From the NCBI RefSeq assembly GCF_024435355.1, contig NZ_JAMJWG010000013.1, positions 186,001 through 250,000 of the forward strand: 64,000 nucleotides of DNA, given 5' to 3'. Made by a program: the position numbers and the translations under genes. The notes beneath the pieces were generated by a model. That model was given only the letters and a program-made list of their open reading frames with translations, searched no databases and was not told where the DNA came from. Numbering within the stretch: the first letter of the stretch is position 1; every line of letters begins with the position of its first letter. Positions 19,002-26,871 of this stretch are shown in pieces. The stretch comes from Streptomyces odontomachi. Its GTDB lineage: Bacteria > Actinomycetota > Actinomycetes > Streptomycetales > Streptomycetaceae.

Positions 19002-19997
19002 TCACACCGCCGAGAGCTGGGAGTCCTGCTGCGCGGGCACGCCCGGCGCGGTCCAGGGGCGTTCGCGCATCGACAGCAGGACCCGCAGCGCCCCGACCCA
19101 CACCAGTGCCGATCCGAGCATGTGCACCGCGACCAGGGCCTCGGGCAGGTCGGTGAAGTACTGCACATAGCCGATCACGCCCTGCGCCAGCAGCACCAGG
19201 AACAGCAGCCGGGTGCGGCGCAGCGGGCCGGCCGGGGCGTCGACGGCCTTCAGGGCGAACCACAGCGCGAGGGTGAGGATCACCACGACCCATGCCAGCG
19301 TCGCGTGCACCAGGCTGACGGCCTCCCAGCTCACGTGCATACGCGGCACTTCGCTGGAGTCGCCGGCGTGCGGCCCGGCGCCGGTGACCACCGTGCCCAC
19401 GGCGACGAGCAGCCCCGTCGCCACCATCAGGACCCACGCCAACCGCACCAGGGACTTGCCGACCAGCGGCCGGGCCGGCTCGTCACCCTCGCGGCTGCGC
19501 TGCCACATCAGCGTCGCGACGGCCAGCAATGCCGAGGTCAACAGGAAGTGGCAGGCCACGGTGTACGGGTTCAGACCCACCAGGACGACGATGCCGCCGA
19601 GCACCGCGTTGCCCATGACCAGCCAGAACTGCGCCCAGCCGAGCCGGGTCAGGCTGCGCCGCCCGGGCTGCGCCGACCGCGCGGCGATGATCGCCCAGCC
19701 GACCGCGGCGCACAGCACGTACGTCAGCATCCGGTTGCCGAACTCGACGGCGCCGTGGAAGCCCATGGCCGGCGTGGCGGTCAGCGATGCGTCGGTGCAC
19801 TTGGGCCAGGTGGGGCAACCCAGGCCGGAGCTGGTGAGCCGGACGGCGCCGCCGGTGACCACGATGACGATCGCCATGACGAGAGCGGCCAACGCGGCCC
19901 TCTGCACGGTCCGGGGGGCAGGAGTCCAGCGCTCGGCGATGAAGGCGAGCGGATTGCGTACGGCTTGCACGACGTCGTCTCGGGTCACTTGGGGCAC
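19002..19997 (-). CDS. ctaA: Heme A synthase (COX15/CtaA family)
   Basis: Membrane enzyme that oxidises heme O to heme A for the aa3-type oxidase. 331 aa with eight predicted membrane spans. The family signature is seen as VVTGGAVRLTSSGLGCPTWPKC in the first external loop (split here only for display), an FGNRMLTY histidine-lacking variant region, the loop histidine in ACHFLLTSALL, and HAGD/HVSWEAVSLVHATLAW. It complements ctaB close by on the other strand. Confidence 0.93.
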   Translation of the reverse strand: MPQVTRDDVVQAVRNPLAFIAERWTPAPRTVQRAALAALVMAIVIVVTGGAVRLTSSGLGCPTWPKCTDASLTATPAMGFHGAVEFGNRMLTYVLCAAVGWAIIAARSAQPGRRSLTRLGWAQFWLVMGNAVLGGIVVLVGLNPYTVACHFLLTSALLAVATLMWQRSREGDEPARPLVGKSLVRLAWVLMVATGLLVAVGTVVTGAGPHAGDSSEVPRMHVSWEAVSLVHATLAWVVVILTLALWFALKAVDAPAGPLRRTRLLFLVLLAQGVIGYVQYFTDLPEALVAVHMLGSALVWVGALRVLLSMRERPWTAPGVPAQQDSQLSAV

Positions 19998-20081
19998 CGA
20001 ACCATCGTAAGGGGCTGCTTGTGCACGCCTTCACGAGGGGATGTTCCACGCAGAAGCCGCAGGTCCGCCCCCGGGTCCGGG

Positions 20082-20103
20082 CGCGTCAGCGCGGGCTGAC
20101 GCG
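20082..20103 (-). terminator. Hairpin after the ABC exporter operon
   Basis: Nine-base arms CGCGTCAGC and GCTGACGCG around a GCGG loop, 14 bases beyond the permease stop on the minus strand. Confidence 0.65.
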
Positions 20104-20116
20104 GGTCGTCCCGACG

Positions 20117-20884
20117 TCACTCCCAGCGGAAGAGCGCGGCCGCGGCGCCGAGGCCGAGGACGGCCCACACGCCGAGGATCCCGAGGTCCCCCCAGGGGGT
20201 GGAGGCCCCGTGCTGCAACACGTCCCGCAGCCCGTCCGAGAGCGCGGAGAGCGGCAGCAGCCCGAGCACCGCCTGGGCCGCGTCCGGGAACCTGTCGAGC
20301 GGCACGAGGACGCCGCCGCCGACCAGCAGCAGGATGAAGACCAGGTTGGCCGCGGCCAGCGTCGCCTCCGCCTTGAGGGTGCCGGCCATCAGCAGCCCGA
20401 GCCCCGAGCAGGCCGCCGTGCCCAGCACGAGCAGCAGCAGCACGGCAGCGGGGTTGCCGTGCGGCGACCATCCCAGGGCGAGGGCGATCAGCGTCAGGAG
20501 GATCACCTGAAGGGCCTCGGTGACCAGCACCGACAGGGTCTTCGCGGTCATCAGCCCCCAGCGCGGCAGCGGCGAGGTGCCCAGCCGCTTCAGCACGCCG
20601 TAGCGCCGCTCGTAGCCGGTCGCGATGGCCTGGCCGGTGAAGGCGGTGGACAGCACGGCGAGCGCGAGGATGCCGGGTGCCAGGAAGTCCACGGACCTGC
20701 CCGCGCCGGTGTCCACGATGTCCACGGAGCTGAACAGCACCAGCAACAGGGTGGGGATGACCACGGTGAGCAGCAGCTGCTCGCCGTTGCGCAGCAGCAT
20801 CCTCGTCTCCAGGGCGGCCTGGGAGACGATCATCCGGGACAGGGGTGCCGCCCCGGGCTGCGGTGTGTACGTACCGGCGCTCAT
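20117..20884 (-). CDS. ABC-2 type exporter permease
   Basis: 255 aa membrane subunit with six hydrophobic segments. It belongs to the ABC-2 family by the MLLRNGEQLLLTVVIPTLLLVLF start, the GYERRYGVLKRLGTSPL cytoplasmic loop and the LVPLDRFPD loop. It follows the ATPase gene and would form the exporter with it. The substrate cannot be predicted; homologues in this chromosomal position are annotated as drug or antibiotic exporters. Its ATG overlaps the stop of a 33-codon ORF by 4 bases. Confidence 0.85.
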   Translation of the reverse strand: MSAGTYTPQPGAAPLSRMIVSQAALETRMLLRNGEQLLLTVVIPTLLLVLFSSVDIVDTGAGRSVDFLAPGILALAVLSTAFTGQAIATGYERRYGVLKRLGTSPLPRWGLMTAKTLSVLVTEALQVILLTLIALALGWSPHGNPAAVLLLLVLGTAACSGLGLLMAGTLKAEATLAAANLVFILLLVGGGVLVPLDRFPDAAQAVLGLLPLSALSDGLRDVLQHGASTPWGDLGILGVWAVLGLGAAAALFRWE

Positions 20885-20982
20885 CCGCGCGGCTCCCTAC
20901 CGGTCAGTTCCATGCTGTGTTCTCCCTCGGCCCGTTCCCTGCTGTGCGAGGGCCGGTCGACGGCCGCCCCGAGCGCTGTCAT
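20881..20982 (-). CDS. 33-codon ORF bridging the ABC ATPase and permease genes
   Basis: Begins with an ATG that overlaps the ATPase stop (ATGA at 20979-20982) and ends with a TGA that overlaps the permease ATG (20881-20884). The last residues MELTGREPRG nearly repeat the ATPase C-terminus (ELTGRELRG); the DNA shows 26 identities in 31 bases between the two junctions, 98 bases apart. It is probably a duplicated junction that keeps translational coupling through the operon, not a functional protein, although a leader peptide role is possible. Confidence 0.5.
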   Translation of the reverse strand: MTALGAAVDRPSHSRERAEGEHSMELTGREPRG

Positions 20983-21902
20983 CCCCGCAGCTCCCTGCCG
21001 GTGAGCTCCAGGAACACGTCCTCCAGAGTGTGGCGTTCGACCGCGATCCGGTCCGGCATCACGCCGTGCTGGGCGCACCAGGAGGTGACGGTGGCCAGCA
21101 ACTGGGGATTGACCTTTCCGGTGACCCGGTACGAGCCCGGGGTGAGCTCGGCGGCGGCGGCGTCCGTGGGCAGCGCCTTGAGGAGGGACGCCACGTCCAG
21201 GCCGGGGCGTCCGGTGAAGCGCAGGGTGTTCTCCGCGCCGCCGCGGCACAGCTCCTCGGGGGTGCCGTGCGCGATGACGTGCCCCGCGTCGACGATCGCG
21301 ACATCGTCGGCGAGCTGCTCGGCCTCGTCCATGTAGTGCGTGGTGAGGATCACGCTGACGCCGTCGCCGCGCAGCTCCCGCACCAGGTCCCAGGTGGCGT
21401 GGCGGGCCTGCGGGTCGAGGCCGGCGGTGGGCTCGTCGAGGAAGACCAGCTCGGGGCGGCCGACCACGGCCATGGCGAGCGCCAGGCGCTGCTGCTGCCC
21501 GCCGGAGAGCCGCCGGTAGCCGGTGCGACCGCAGCTGCCGAGACCCAGGCGTTCGATCAGCGCGTCGACGTCCAGGGGGTGCGCGTGCAGCCCCGCCACA
21601 TGGCGCAGCATCTCGTCCGCGCGTGCGCCGGAGTAGACGCCGCCGGACTGGAGCATCACGCCGATGCGCGGGTGCAGTGCGCGGGCCTGGCGGTGCGGAT
21701 CGAGCCCGAGGACGCTGACCGTGCCGGCGTCCGGCTTGCGGTAGCCCTCGCAGCTCTCCACCAGGGTGGTCTTGCCGGCGCCGTTCGGGCCGAGTACGGC
21801 GGTGATGCCGGGGTGCACGGTCAGATCGAGACCGTCGACTGCGGTCTTCGTGCCGTACCGCTTGACCAGGCCGCTCACATGGACCACCGGCTCACTTCGC
21901 AT
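20979..21902 (-). CDS. ABC transporter ATP-binding protein
   Basis: 307 aa ATPase of the drug-exporter type. Walker A GPNGAGKTT (about residues 39-47), Q-loop in MLQSGG, signature LSGGQQQR, Walker B LVFLDEP followed by TAGLDP, and H-loop TTHYMDEAEQL. The C-terminal 80 residues are the accessory region typical of such exporters (HTLEDVFLELTGRELRG). First gene of the minus-strand operon, divergent from sufR with a 226-base spacer. Confidence 0.92.
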   Translation of the reverse strand: MRSEPVVHVSGLVKRYGTKTAVDGLDLTVHPGITAVLGPNGAGKTTLVESCEGYRKPDAGTVSVLGLDPHRQARALHPRIGVMLQSGGVYSGARADEMLRHVAGLHAHPLDVDALIERLGLGSCGRTGYRRLSGGQQQRLALAMAVVGRPELVFLDEPTAGLDPQARHATWDLVRELRGDGVSVILTTHYMDEAEQLADDVAIVDAGHVIAHGTPEELCRGGAENTLRFTGRPGLDVASLLKALPTDAAAAELTPGSYRVTGKVNPQLLATVTSWCAQHGVMPDRIAVERHTLEDVFLELTGRELRG

Positions 21903-22043
21903 GCCGGAAGTCTAGGTTCGTACCGCGGATGCGGATCCGGCGGGGCGGCCACCTCCTGCGGCATGTCGGGGCACACGGTGGCGGCCGGGCGCACGGCGTA
22001 GCGGCCCTGACCGGGCGTTCCCGCAGGTCCCGGACTGTGTGAG

Positions 22044-22057
22044 TTAGGTAACCCTAA
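22044..22057. promoter_or_regulatory. Inverted repeat in the ABC exporter/sufR divergent spacer
   Basis: TTAGGTAACCCTAA has perfect 5-bp arms (TTAGG/CCTAA) around TAAC. It resembles an actinobacterial iron box (TTAGGTTAGGCTAACCTAA) shortened in the middle, so it could be a degenerate DmdR/IdeR site or an operator of another regulator. Confidence 0.35.
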
Positions 22058-22115
22058 GTGGCGCACGGCACGCCAGTTGGTCCCCAGTTGGCTTGTCACG
22101 CTCTGAAGAATTACG

Positions 22116-22129
22116 CAACAATGGCGTTG
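22116..22129 (+). promoter_or_regulatory. SufR operator match
   Basis: CAACAATGGCGTTG fits the CAAC-N6-GTTG palindrome reported for SufR of Streptomyces avermitilis. Its last base is the first base of the sufR GTG start codon, so a bound repressor would sit on the start of the operon transcript. This also implies a very short leader. Confidence 0.78.
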
Positions 22130-22908
22130 TGAAAAACGTCGGCGAGGGTCCGCAGGAGGAGCTCGCGGCCAGTGCACGTGTGGACATCTCCACGCGTGAC
22201 CGGGTCGCGCGATCCATCCTGGACCACGGCCCCTCGACGGTGGCAGACCTCGCCCAGCGCCTGGGGCTCACTCCGGCCGCAGTGCGCAGGCATCTGGATG
22301 CGCTGGTCGCCGATAATGTCGTCCAGCCTCGTGACCAGCGGGTCTACGGCGCACGTGGCCGTGGTCGCCCTGCCAAGGTGTTCGCGGTGACCGACTGTGG
22401 CCGCGATTCATTCGAACAGTCCTATGACAAGCTCGCGGCCGACGCGCTGCGCTGGATCGCCCGCTCGGCGGGCGGTGGGGCAGCAGGAGAAGCCGCCGTC
22501 GCCGCCTTCGCACGTGATCGTGTCGAGGCCCTGGCGAGGAGCTACCGCGTCGCCATCGAGGCCGTTTCCCCCGAGTCGCGCGTCGAGGCGCTGGCCCGGG
22601 CGCTCACGGCCGACGGGTACGCTGCCACAGCGCGCAGCACTCCGGGGCCGCGGCCTGGTGAGCAGCTTTGCCAGCACCACTGCCCGGTCGCCCATGTCGC
22701 GGAGCAGTTCCCGCAGCTGTGCGAGGTCGAGACGGAGGCGTTCTCGCGCCTGCTGGGTACCCATGTGCAGCGGCTGGCCACCATCGCCCACGGTGATGGT
22801 GTCTGTACGACGTTCGTCCCGGGCGACCCCGGTGAGAACCGCACGCCCGAGACCGCTCACACCGACGTTCATCCATCCGAAAGCACGGCCGGGAGGAACC
22901 CCGCATGA
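22129..22908 (+). CDS. sufR: Iron-sulfur cluster-sensing repressor SufR
   Basis: 259 aa. An N-terminal winged helix (STRDRVARSILDHGPSTVADLAQRLGLTPAAVRRHLDALV, in parts) is followed by a dimerisation region and a C-terminal cysteine cluster CQHHC...C (about residues 183-187 and 201) that matches the [4Fe-4S]-binding set of SufR. In actinobacteria SufR represses its own suf operon when it holds a cluster. The GTG at 22129 is chosen because the operator overlaps it; upstream in-frame codons are not conserved. Its stop overlaps the sufB ATG by 4 bases. Confidence 0.92.
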   Translation: MKNVGEGPQEELAASARVDISTRDRVARSILDHGPSTVADLAQRLGLTPAAVRRHLDALVADNVVQPRDQRVYGARGRGRPAKVFAVTDCGRDSFEQSYDKLAADALRWIARSAGGGAAGEAAVAAFARDRVEALARSYRVAIEAVSPESRVEALARALTADGYAATARSTPGPRPGEQLCQHHCPVAHVAEQFPQLCEVETEAFSRLLGTHVQRLATIAHGDGVCTTFVPGDPGENRTPETAHTDVHPSESTAGRNPA

Positions 22909-24326
22909 CTCTCCCCACGGAGACCGCCCACCCTGAGCTGGAAGGCCTGGGCAAGTACGAATTCGGCTGGGCCGACTCCGACGTGGCCGGTGCCGCCGCC
23001 AAACGCGGCCTGAGCCAGGACGTCGTCAAGGACATCTCCAACAAGAAGTCCGAGCCGGAGTGGATGACCAAGCTCCGTCTCAAGGGCCTCAGGCTCTTCG
23101 AGAAGAAGCCCATGCCGAACTGGGGCTCGGACCTGTCGGGCATCGACTTCGACAACATCAAGTACTTCGTGCGCTCCACCGAGAAGCAGGCGGAGAGCTG
23201 GGAAGACCTCCCCGAGGACATCAAGGCCACCTACGACAAGCTCGGCATCCCGGAGGCGGAGAAGCAGCGCCTGGTCGCCGGTGTCGCCGCGCAGTACGAG
23301 TCGGAGGTCGTCTACCACCAGATCCGTGAGGACCTGGAGGAGCAGGGCGTCATCTTCCTGGACACCGACACCGCGCTCAAGGAGCACCCCGAGCTCTTCA
23401 AGGAGTACTTCGGCACCGTCATCCCCCCGGGTGACAACAAGTTCGCCGCGCTGAACACGGCGGTCTGGTCCGGCGGCTCCTTCATCTACGTGCCGAAGGG
23501 CGTGCACGTGGAGATCCCGCTCCAGGCCTACTTCCGGATCAACACGGAGAACATGGGCCAGTTCGAGCGGACGCTGATCATCGTCGACGAGGGTGCCTAC
23601 GTCCACTACGTGGAAGGCTGCACCGCGCCGATCTACAAGTCGGACTCGCTGCACTCCGCGGTCGTCGAGATCATCGTCAAGAAGAACGCCCGCTGCCGCT
23701 ACACCACCATCCAGAACTGGTCGAACAACGTCTACAACCTGGTCACCAAGCGCGCCGTCGCCTACGAGGGCGCGACCATGGAGTGGGTCGACGGCAACAT
23801 CGGCTCCAAGGTGACCATGAAGTACCCCGCGATCTACCTGATGGGCGAGCACGCCAAGGGCGAGACGCTCTCCATCGCCTTCGCGGGCGAGGGCCAGCAC
23901 CAGGACGCGGGCGCCAAGATGGTCCACATGGCCCCGAACACCTCGTCGAACATCGTCTCCAAGTCGGTGGCGCGAGGCGGCGGCCGTACGTCCTACCGCG
24001 GCCTGATCGAGATCGGCGAGGGCTCCGCCGGCTCGAAGTCCAACGTGCTCTGTGACGCCCTGCTCGTCGACACCGTCTCCCGTTCGGACACCTATCCGTA
24101 CGTCGACGTCCGCGAGGACGACGTGTCCATGGGCCACGAGGCGACCGTCTCCAAGGTCTCCGAGGACCAGCTCTTCTACCTGATGAGCCGCGGCCTGTCG
24201 GAGGACGAGGCGATGGCGATGATCGTGCGCGGGTTCGTCGAGCCGATCGCCAAGGAGCTGCCGATGGAGTACGCCCTGGAGCTCAACCGGCTGATCGAGC
24301 TGCAGATGGAAGGCGCCGTGGGCTGA
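22905..24326 (+). CDS. sufB: Fe-S cluster assembly scaffold SufB
   Basis: 473 aa scaffold subunit of the SufBC2D complex on which iron-sulfur clusters are built. Recognisable blocks: GIPEAEKQRLVAGVAAQYESE, FIYVPKGVHVEIPLQAYFRI, the core NTSSNIVSKSVARGGGRTSYRG and SNVLCDALLVD with its conserved cysteine, and EATVSKVSEDQLFYLMSRG with the catalytic glutamate/histidine region. Translationally coupled to sufR. Confidence 0.97.
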   Translation: MTLPTETAHPELEGLGKYEFGWADSDVAGAAAKRGLSQDVVKDISNKKSEPEWMTKLRLKGLRLFEKKPMPNWGSDLSGIDFDNIKYFVRSTEKQAESWEDLPEDIKATYDKLGIPEAEKQRLVAGVAAQYESEVVYHQIREDLEEQGVIFLDTDTALKEHPELFKEYFGTVIPPGDNKFAALNTAVWSGGSFIYVPKGVHVEIPLQAYFRINTENMGQFERTLIIVDEGAYVHYVEGCTAPIYKSDSLHSAVVEIIVKKNARCRYTTIQNWSNNVYNLVTKRAVAYEGATMEWVDGNIGSKVTMKYPAIYLMGEHAKGETLSIAFAGEGQHQDAGAKMVHMAPNTSSNIVSKSVARGGGRTSYRGLIEIGEGSAGSKSNVLCDALLVDTVSRSDTYPYVDVREDDVSMGHEATVSKVSEDQLFYLMSRGLSEDEAMAMIVRGFVEPIAKELPMEYALELNRLIELQMEGAVG

Positions 24327-24529
24327 CCATCCCGCAGCGCCCACAGAGGTCGCGGGGCTCGGAGGCTGGGCCCCGCGAGTGCCGCCGCAGGGCGGCGGGG
24401 ACTTTCGGTGCGCACACCGCACCGACGGTGAGCGACACGTACCGACGGTGCGCGACAGCACGCGGAGAGTCCACAAGCCGCCATCGGCGGACGAGCACGA
24501 CGAGGCAGAAAGCGAGCAGAACCCAAGCC
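24327..24529 (+). other. Internal spacer of the suf operon with hairpins and a short direct repeat
   Basis: Two hairpins are visible: CGCGGGGC (24351-24358) with GCCCCGCG (24370-24377), and CCGCCGC/GCGGCGG shortly after. A direct repeat ACCGACGGTG(A/C)GCGACA occurs twice near 24420-24460. They could attenuate transcription or set mRNA processing between sufB and sufD. Confidence 0.5.
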
Positions 24530-25771
24530 ATGGCCGAGGCCCAGAATCCCCCTGCGGACCAGCGACGTGCGACGGTCCAGGGAGGACCCCCACCGGTGGC
24601 GTCCGCCACCGCCGGCTCGATCGCGACGGCCGCAGAGTCGACTGTCGCCACGCGCATGAGTGCGCCGCCGTCCTTTGACGTGGCGGACTTCCCGGTACCG
24701 CACGGGCGCGAGGAGGAATGGCGCTTCACCCCTCTCGAGCGGCTCCGCGGCCTGCACGACGGCACCGCCGTCGCCACCGGATCCGGTGTGAAGGTCGAGG
24801 TCAAGGCGCCCGACGGGGTCATCGTCGAGACCGTGGGCCGCGATGACGAGCGGCTCGGCCGGGCCGGCACCCCGGTGGACCGGGTGGCCGCCCAGGCCTA
24901 CTCCGCCTTCGAGAAGGCCTCGGTCGTGACCGTCCCCAAGGAGACGGTCCTCGACAGCCCGGTGCGCATCACGGTGCACGGCGAGCCCGTCGACGGGAAG
25001 CCGGCCACCGCCTACGGCCACCAGCTCATCGAGCTGGGCGACTTCGCCGAGGCACTGGTCGTCCTCGATCACACCGGTGACGCGGTGCTCGCCGCCAACG
25101 TGGACTTCGTCCTCGGCGACGGCGCCAAGCTCACCGTCGTCACCGTCCAGGACTGGGACGACCAGGCGGTACACGTCGGCCAGCACAACGCACTGCTGGG
25201 CCGGGACGCCACCTTCAAGTCGGTGGTGGTCACCTTCGGCGGCGACCTGGTCCGGCTGTACCCGCGGGTGACGTACACGGGTCCCGGCGGCGAGGCCGAG
25301 CTGTTCGGCCTGTACTTCACCGACCGCGGCCAGCACCAGGAGCACCGCCTCTTCGTCGACCACAACACCCCGCACTGCAAGTCCAACGTCGTCTACAAGG
25401 GCGCGCTCCAGGGTGACGACGCGCACGCGGTGTGGATCGGTGACGTCCTCATCGAGGCCGCCGCCGAAGGCACCGACACCTACGAGATGAACCGCAACCT
25501 GGTCCTCACGGACGGCGCCCGCGTCGACTCCGTACCGAACCTGGAGATCGAGACCGGCGAGATCGTCGGCGCCGGTCACGCCTCCGCCACCGGCCGCTTC
25601 GACGACGAGCAGCTGTTCTACCTGATGGCGCGCGGCATCCCGGAGCACGAGGCGCGCCGCCTGGTGGTCCGCGGGTTCTTCGCCGAGCTGGTCCAGCAGA
25701 TCGGCCTGCCGGACGTCGAGGAGCGTCTGATCGCCCGCATCGAAGAGGAGCTGGAGGCGTCTGTCGGATGA
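24530..25771 (+). CDS. sufD: Fe-S cluster assembly protein SufD
   Basis: 413 aa partner of SufB in the SufBC2D scaffold. The C-terminal half carries the shared SufBD beta-helix fold with HKLFVDHNTPHCKSNVVYKG-like sequence (HRLFVDHNTPHCKSNV) including the conserved His, and ATGRFDDEQLFYLMARGIPE. The N-terminal 60 residues are Ala/Thr-rich and poorly conserved. The ATG at 24530 (MAEAQN) is preferred over earlier in-frame starts because it gives the N-terminus known from other Streptomyces. Confidence 0.94.
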   Translation: MAEAQNPPADQRRATVQGGPPPVASATAGSIATAAESTVATRMSAPPSFDVADFPVPHGREEEWRFTPLERLRGLHDGTAVATGSGVKVEVKAPDGVIVETVGRDDERLGRAGTPVDRVAAQAYSAFEKASVVTVPKETVLDSPVRITVHGEPVDGKPATAYGHQLIELGDFAEALVVLDHTGDAVLAANVDFVLGDGAKLTVVTVQDWDDQAVHVGQHNALLGRDATFKSVVVTFGGDLVRLYPRVTYTGPGGEAELFGLYFTDRGQHQEHRLFVDHNTPHCKSNVVYKGALQGDDAHAVWIGDVLIEAAAEGTDTYEMNRNLVLTDGARVDSVPNLEIETGEIVGAGHASATGRFDDEQLFYLMARGIPEHEARRLVVRGFFAELVQQIGLPDVEERLIARIEEELEASVG

Positions 25772-26100
25772 CCGGTTACGTACGAGTCTGTGAGCTGGGC
25801 GAGCTGGAGGTGGACACCCCGAAACGGGTGGAGATCGACGGCACACCCGTCTCACTGGTCCGCACCGATGACGAAGTGTTCGCGATCTACGACATCTGCT
25901 CGCACGCGAACGTCTCGCTGTCCGAGGGCGAGGTGGAGGACGGCCAGATCGAATGCTGGCTGCACGGCTCCTGCTTCGACCTGCGCACCGGCAAGCCGTC
26001 CGGCCTTCCCGCGACGCGCCCCGTCCCCGTATACCCCGTCAAGATCGAAGGAGACGGCGAAGCAGCGGCTGTGCTCGTCTCCCTCACCCAGGAGTCCTGA
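25768..26100 (+). CDS. Rieske-type [2Fe-2S] ferredoxin of the suf operon
   Basis: 110 aa. A single Rieske domain with Cys44-x-His46 and Cys63-x2-His66, the full ligand set for a [2Fe-2S] cluster. Similar proteins are annotated as the ferredoxin of phenylpropionate dioxygenases, but this one is placed inside suf between sufD and sufC in actinobacteria, where it more likely supplies electrons or a cluster intermediate for assembly. ATG overlaps the sufD stop by 4 bases. Confidence 0.92.
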   Translation: MTGYVRVCELGELEVDTPKRVEIDGTPVSLVRTDDEVFAIYDICSHANVSLSEGEVEDGQIECWLHGSCFDLRTGKPSGLPATRPVPVYPVKIEGDGEAAAVLVSLTQES

Positions 26101-26106
26101 GCACCC

Positions 26107-26871
26107 ATGGCTACGCTTGAAATCCGAGACCTGCACGTCACCGTCGAGGCCGAGAACGCCACGAAGGAGATCCTCAAGGGCGTCGACCTCACCGTCAAGC
26201 AGGGCGAGACGCACGCCATCATGGGCCCCAACGGCTCCGGCAAGTCCACCCTCGCCTACTCGCTGGCCGGCCACCCCAAGTACACCGTCACCGGCGGCAC
26301 CGTCACCCTCGACGGCGAGGACGTCCTCGCCATGAGCGTCGACGAGCGGGCCCGCGCGGGCCTGTTCCTGGCGATGCAGTACCCCGTCGAGGTCCCCGGC
26401 GTCTCCGTCTCCAACTTCCTGCGCTCCTCCGCCACCGCCATCCGCGGTGAGGCACCCAAGCTGCGGACCTGGGTGAAGGAGGTCAAGGAGGCCATGGCGC
26501 AGCTCCAGATCGACCCGGCCTTCGCCGAGCGCAACGTGAACGAGGGCTTCTCCGGCGGTGAGAAGAAGCGCCACGAGATCCTCCAGCTCGAACTGCTCAA
26601 GCCGCAGATCGCGATCCTCGACGAGACCGACTCCGGCCTCGACGTCGACGCCCTGCGGGTGGTCTCCGAAGGCGTCAACCGGGTCCGGGAGTCCGGCGCG
26701 GTCGGCACCCTGCTCATCACCCACTACACGCGGATCCTGCGCTACATCAAGCCGGACTACGTGCATGTCTTCGCCTCCGGCCGGATCGCCGAGTCCGGCG
26801 GCGCCGAGCTTGCCGACAAGCTGGAGGACGAGGGCTACGAGGCCTATGTGAAGGGGGGCGTATCCGCGTGA
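26107..26871 (+). CDS. sufC: Fe-S cluster assembly ATPase SufC
   Basis: 254 aa ABC-type ATPase that drives the SufBC2D scaffold. Walker A GPNGSGKSTL, signature FSGGEKKRHEI, Walker B IAILDETDSGLD and the switch LLITHYTRIL are all intact, and the SufC-specific MQYPVEVPGVSVSNFLR stretch is present. Starts 6 bases after the ferredoxin gene. Confidence 0.97.
   Translation: MATLEIRDLHVTVEAENATKEILKGVDLTVKQGETHAIMGPNGSGKSTLAYSLAGHPKYTVTGGTVTLDGEDVLAMSVDERARAGLFLAMQYPVEVPGVSVSNFLRSSATAIRGEAPKLRTWVKEVKEAMAQLQIDPAFAERNVNEGFSGGEKKRHEILQLELLKPQIAILDETDSGLDVDALRVVSEGVNRVRESGAVGTLLITHYTRILRYIKPDYVHVFASGRIAESGGAELADKLEDEGYEAYVKGGVSA

Noticed and set aside
25768..26100. Aromatic-ring dioxygenase ferredoxin
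   Set aside because: Ligands fit, but it is embedded in suf with 4- and 6-base junctions and no dioxygenase gene is near.
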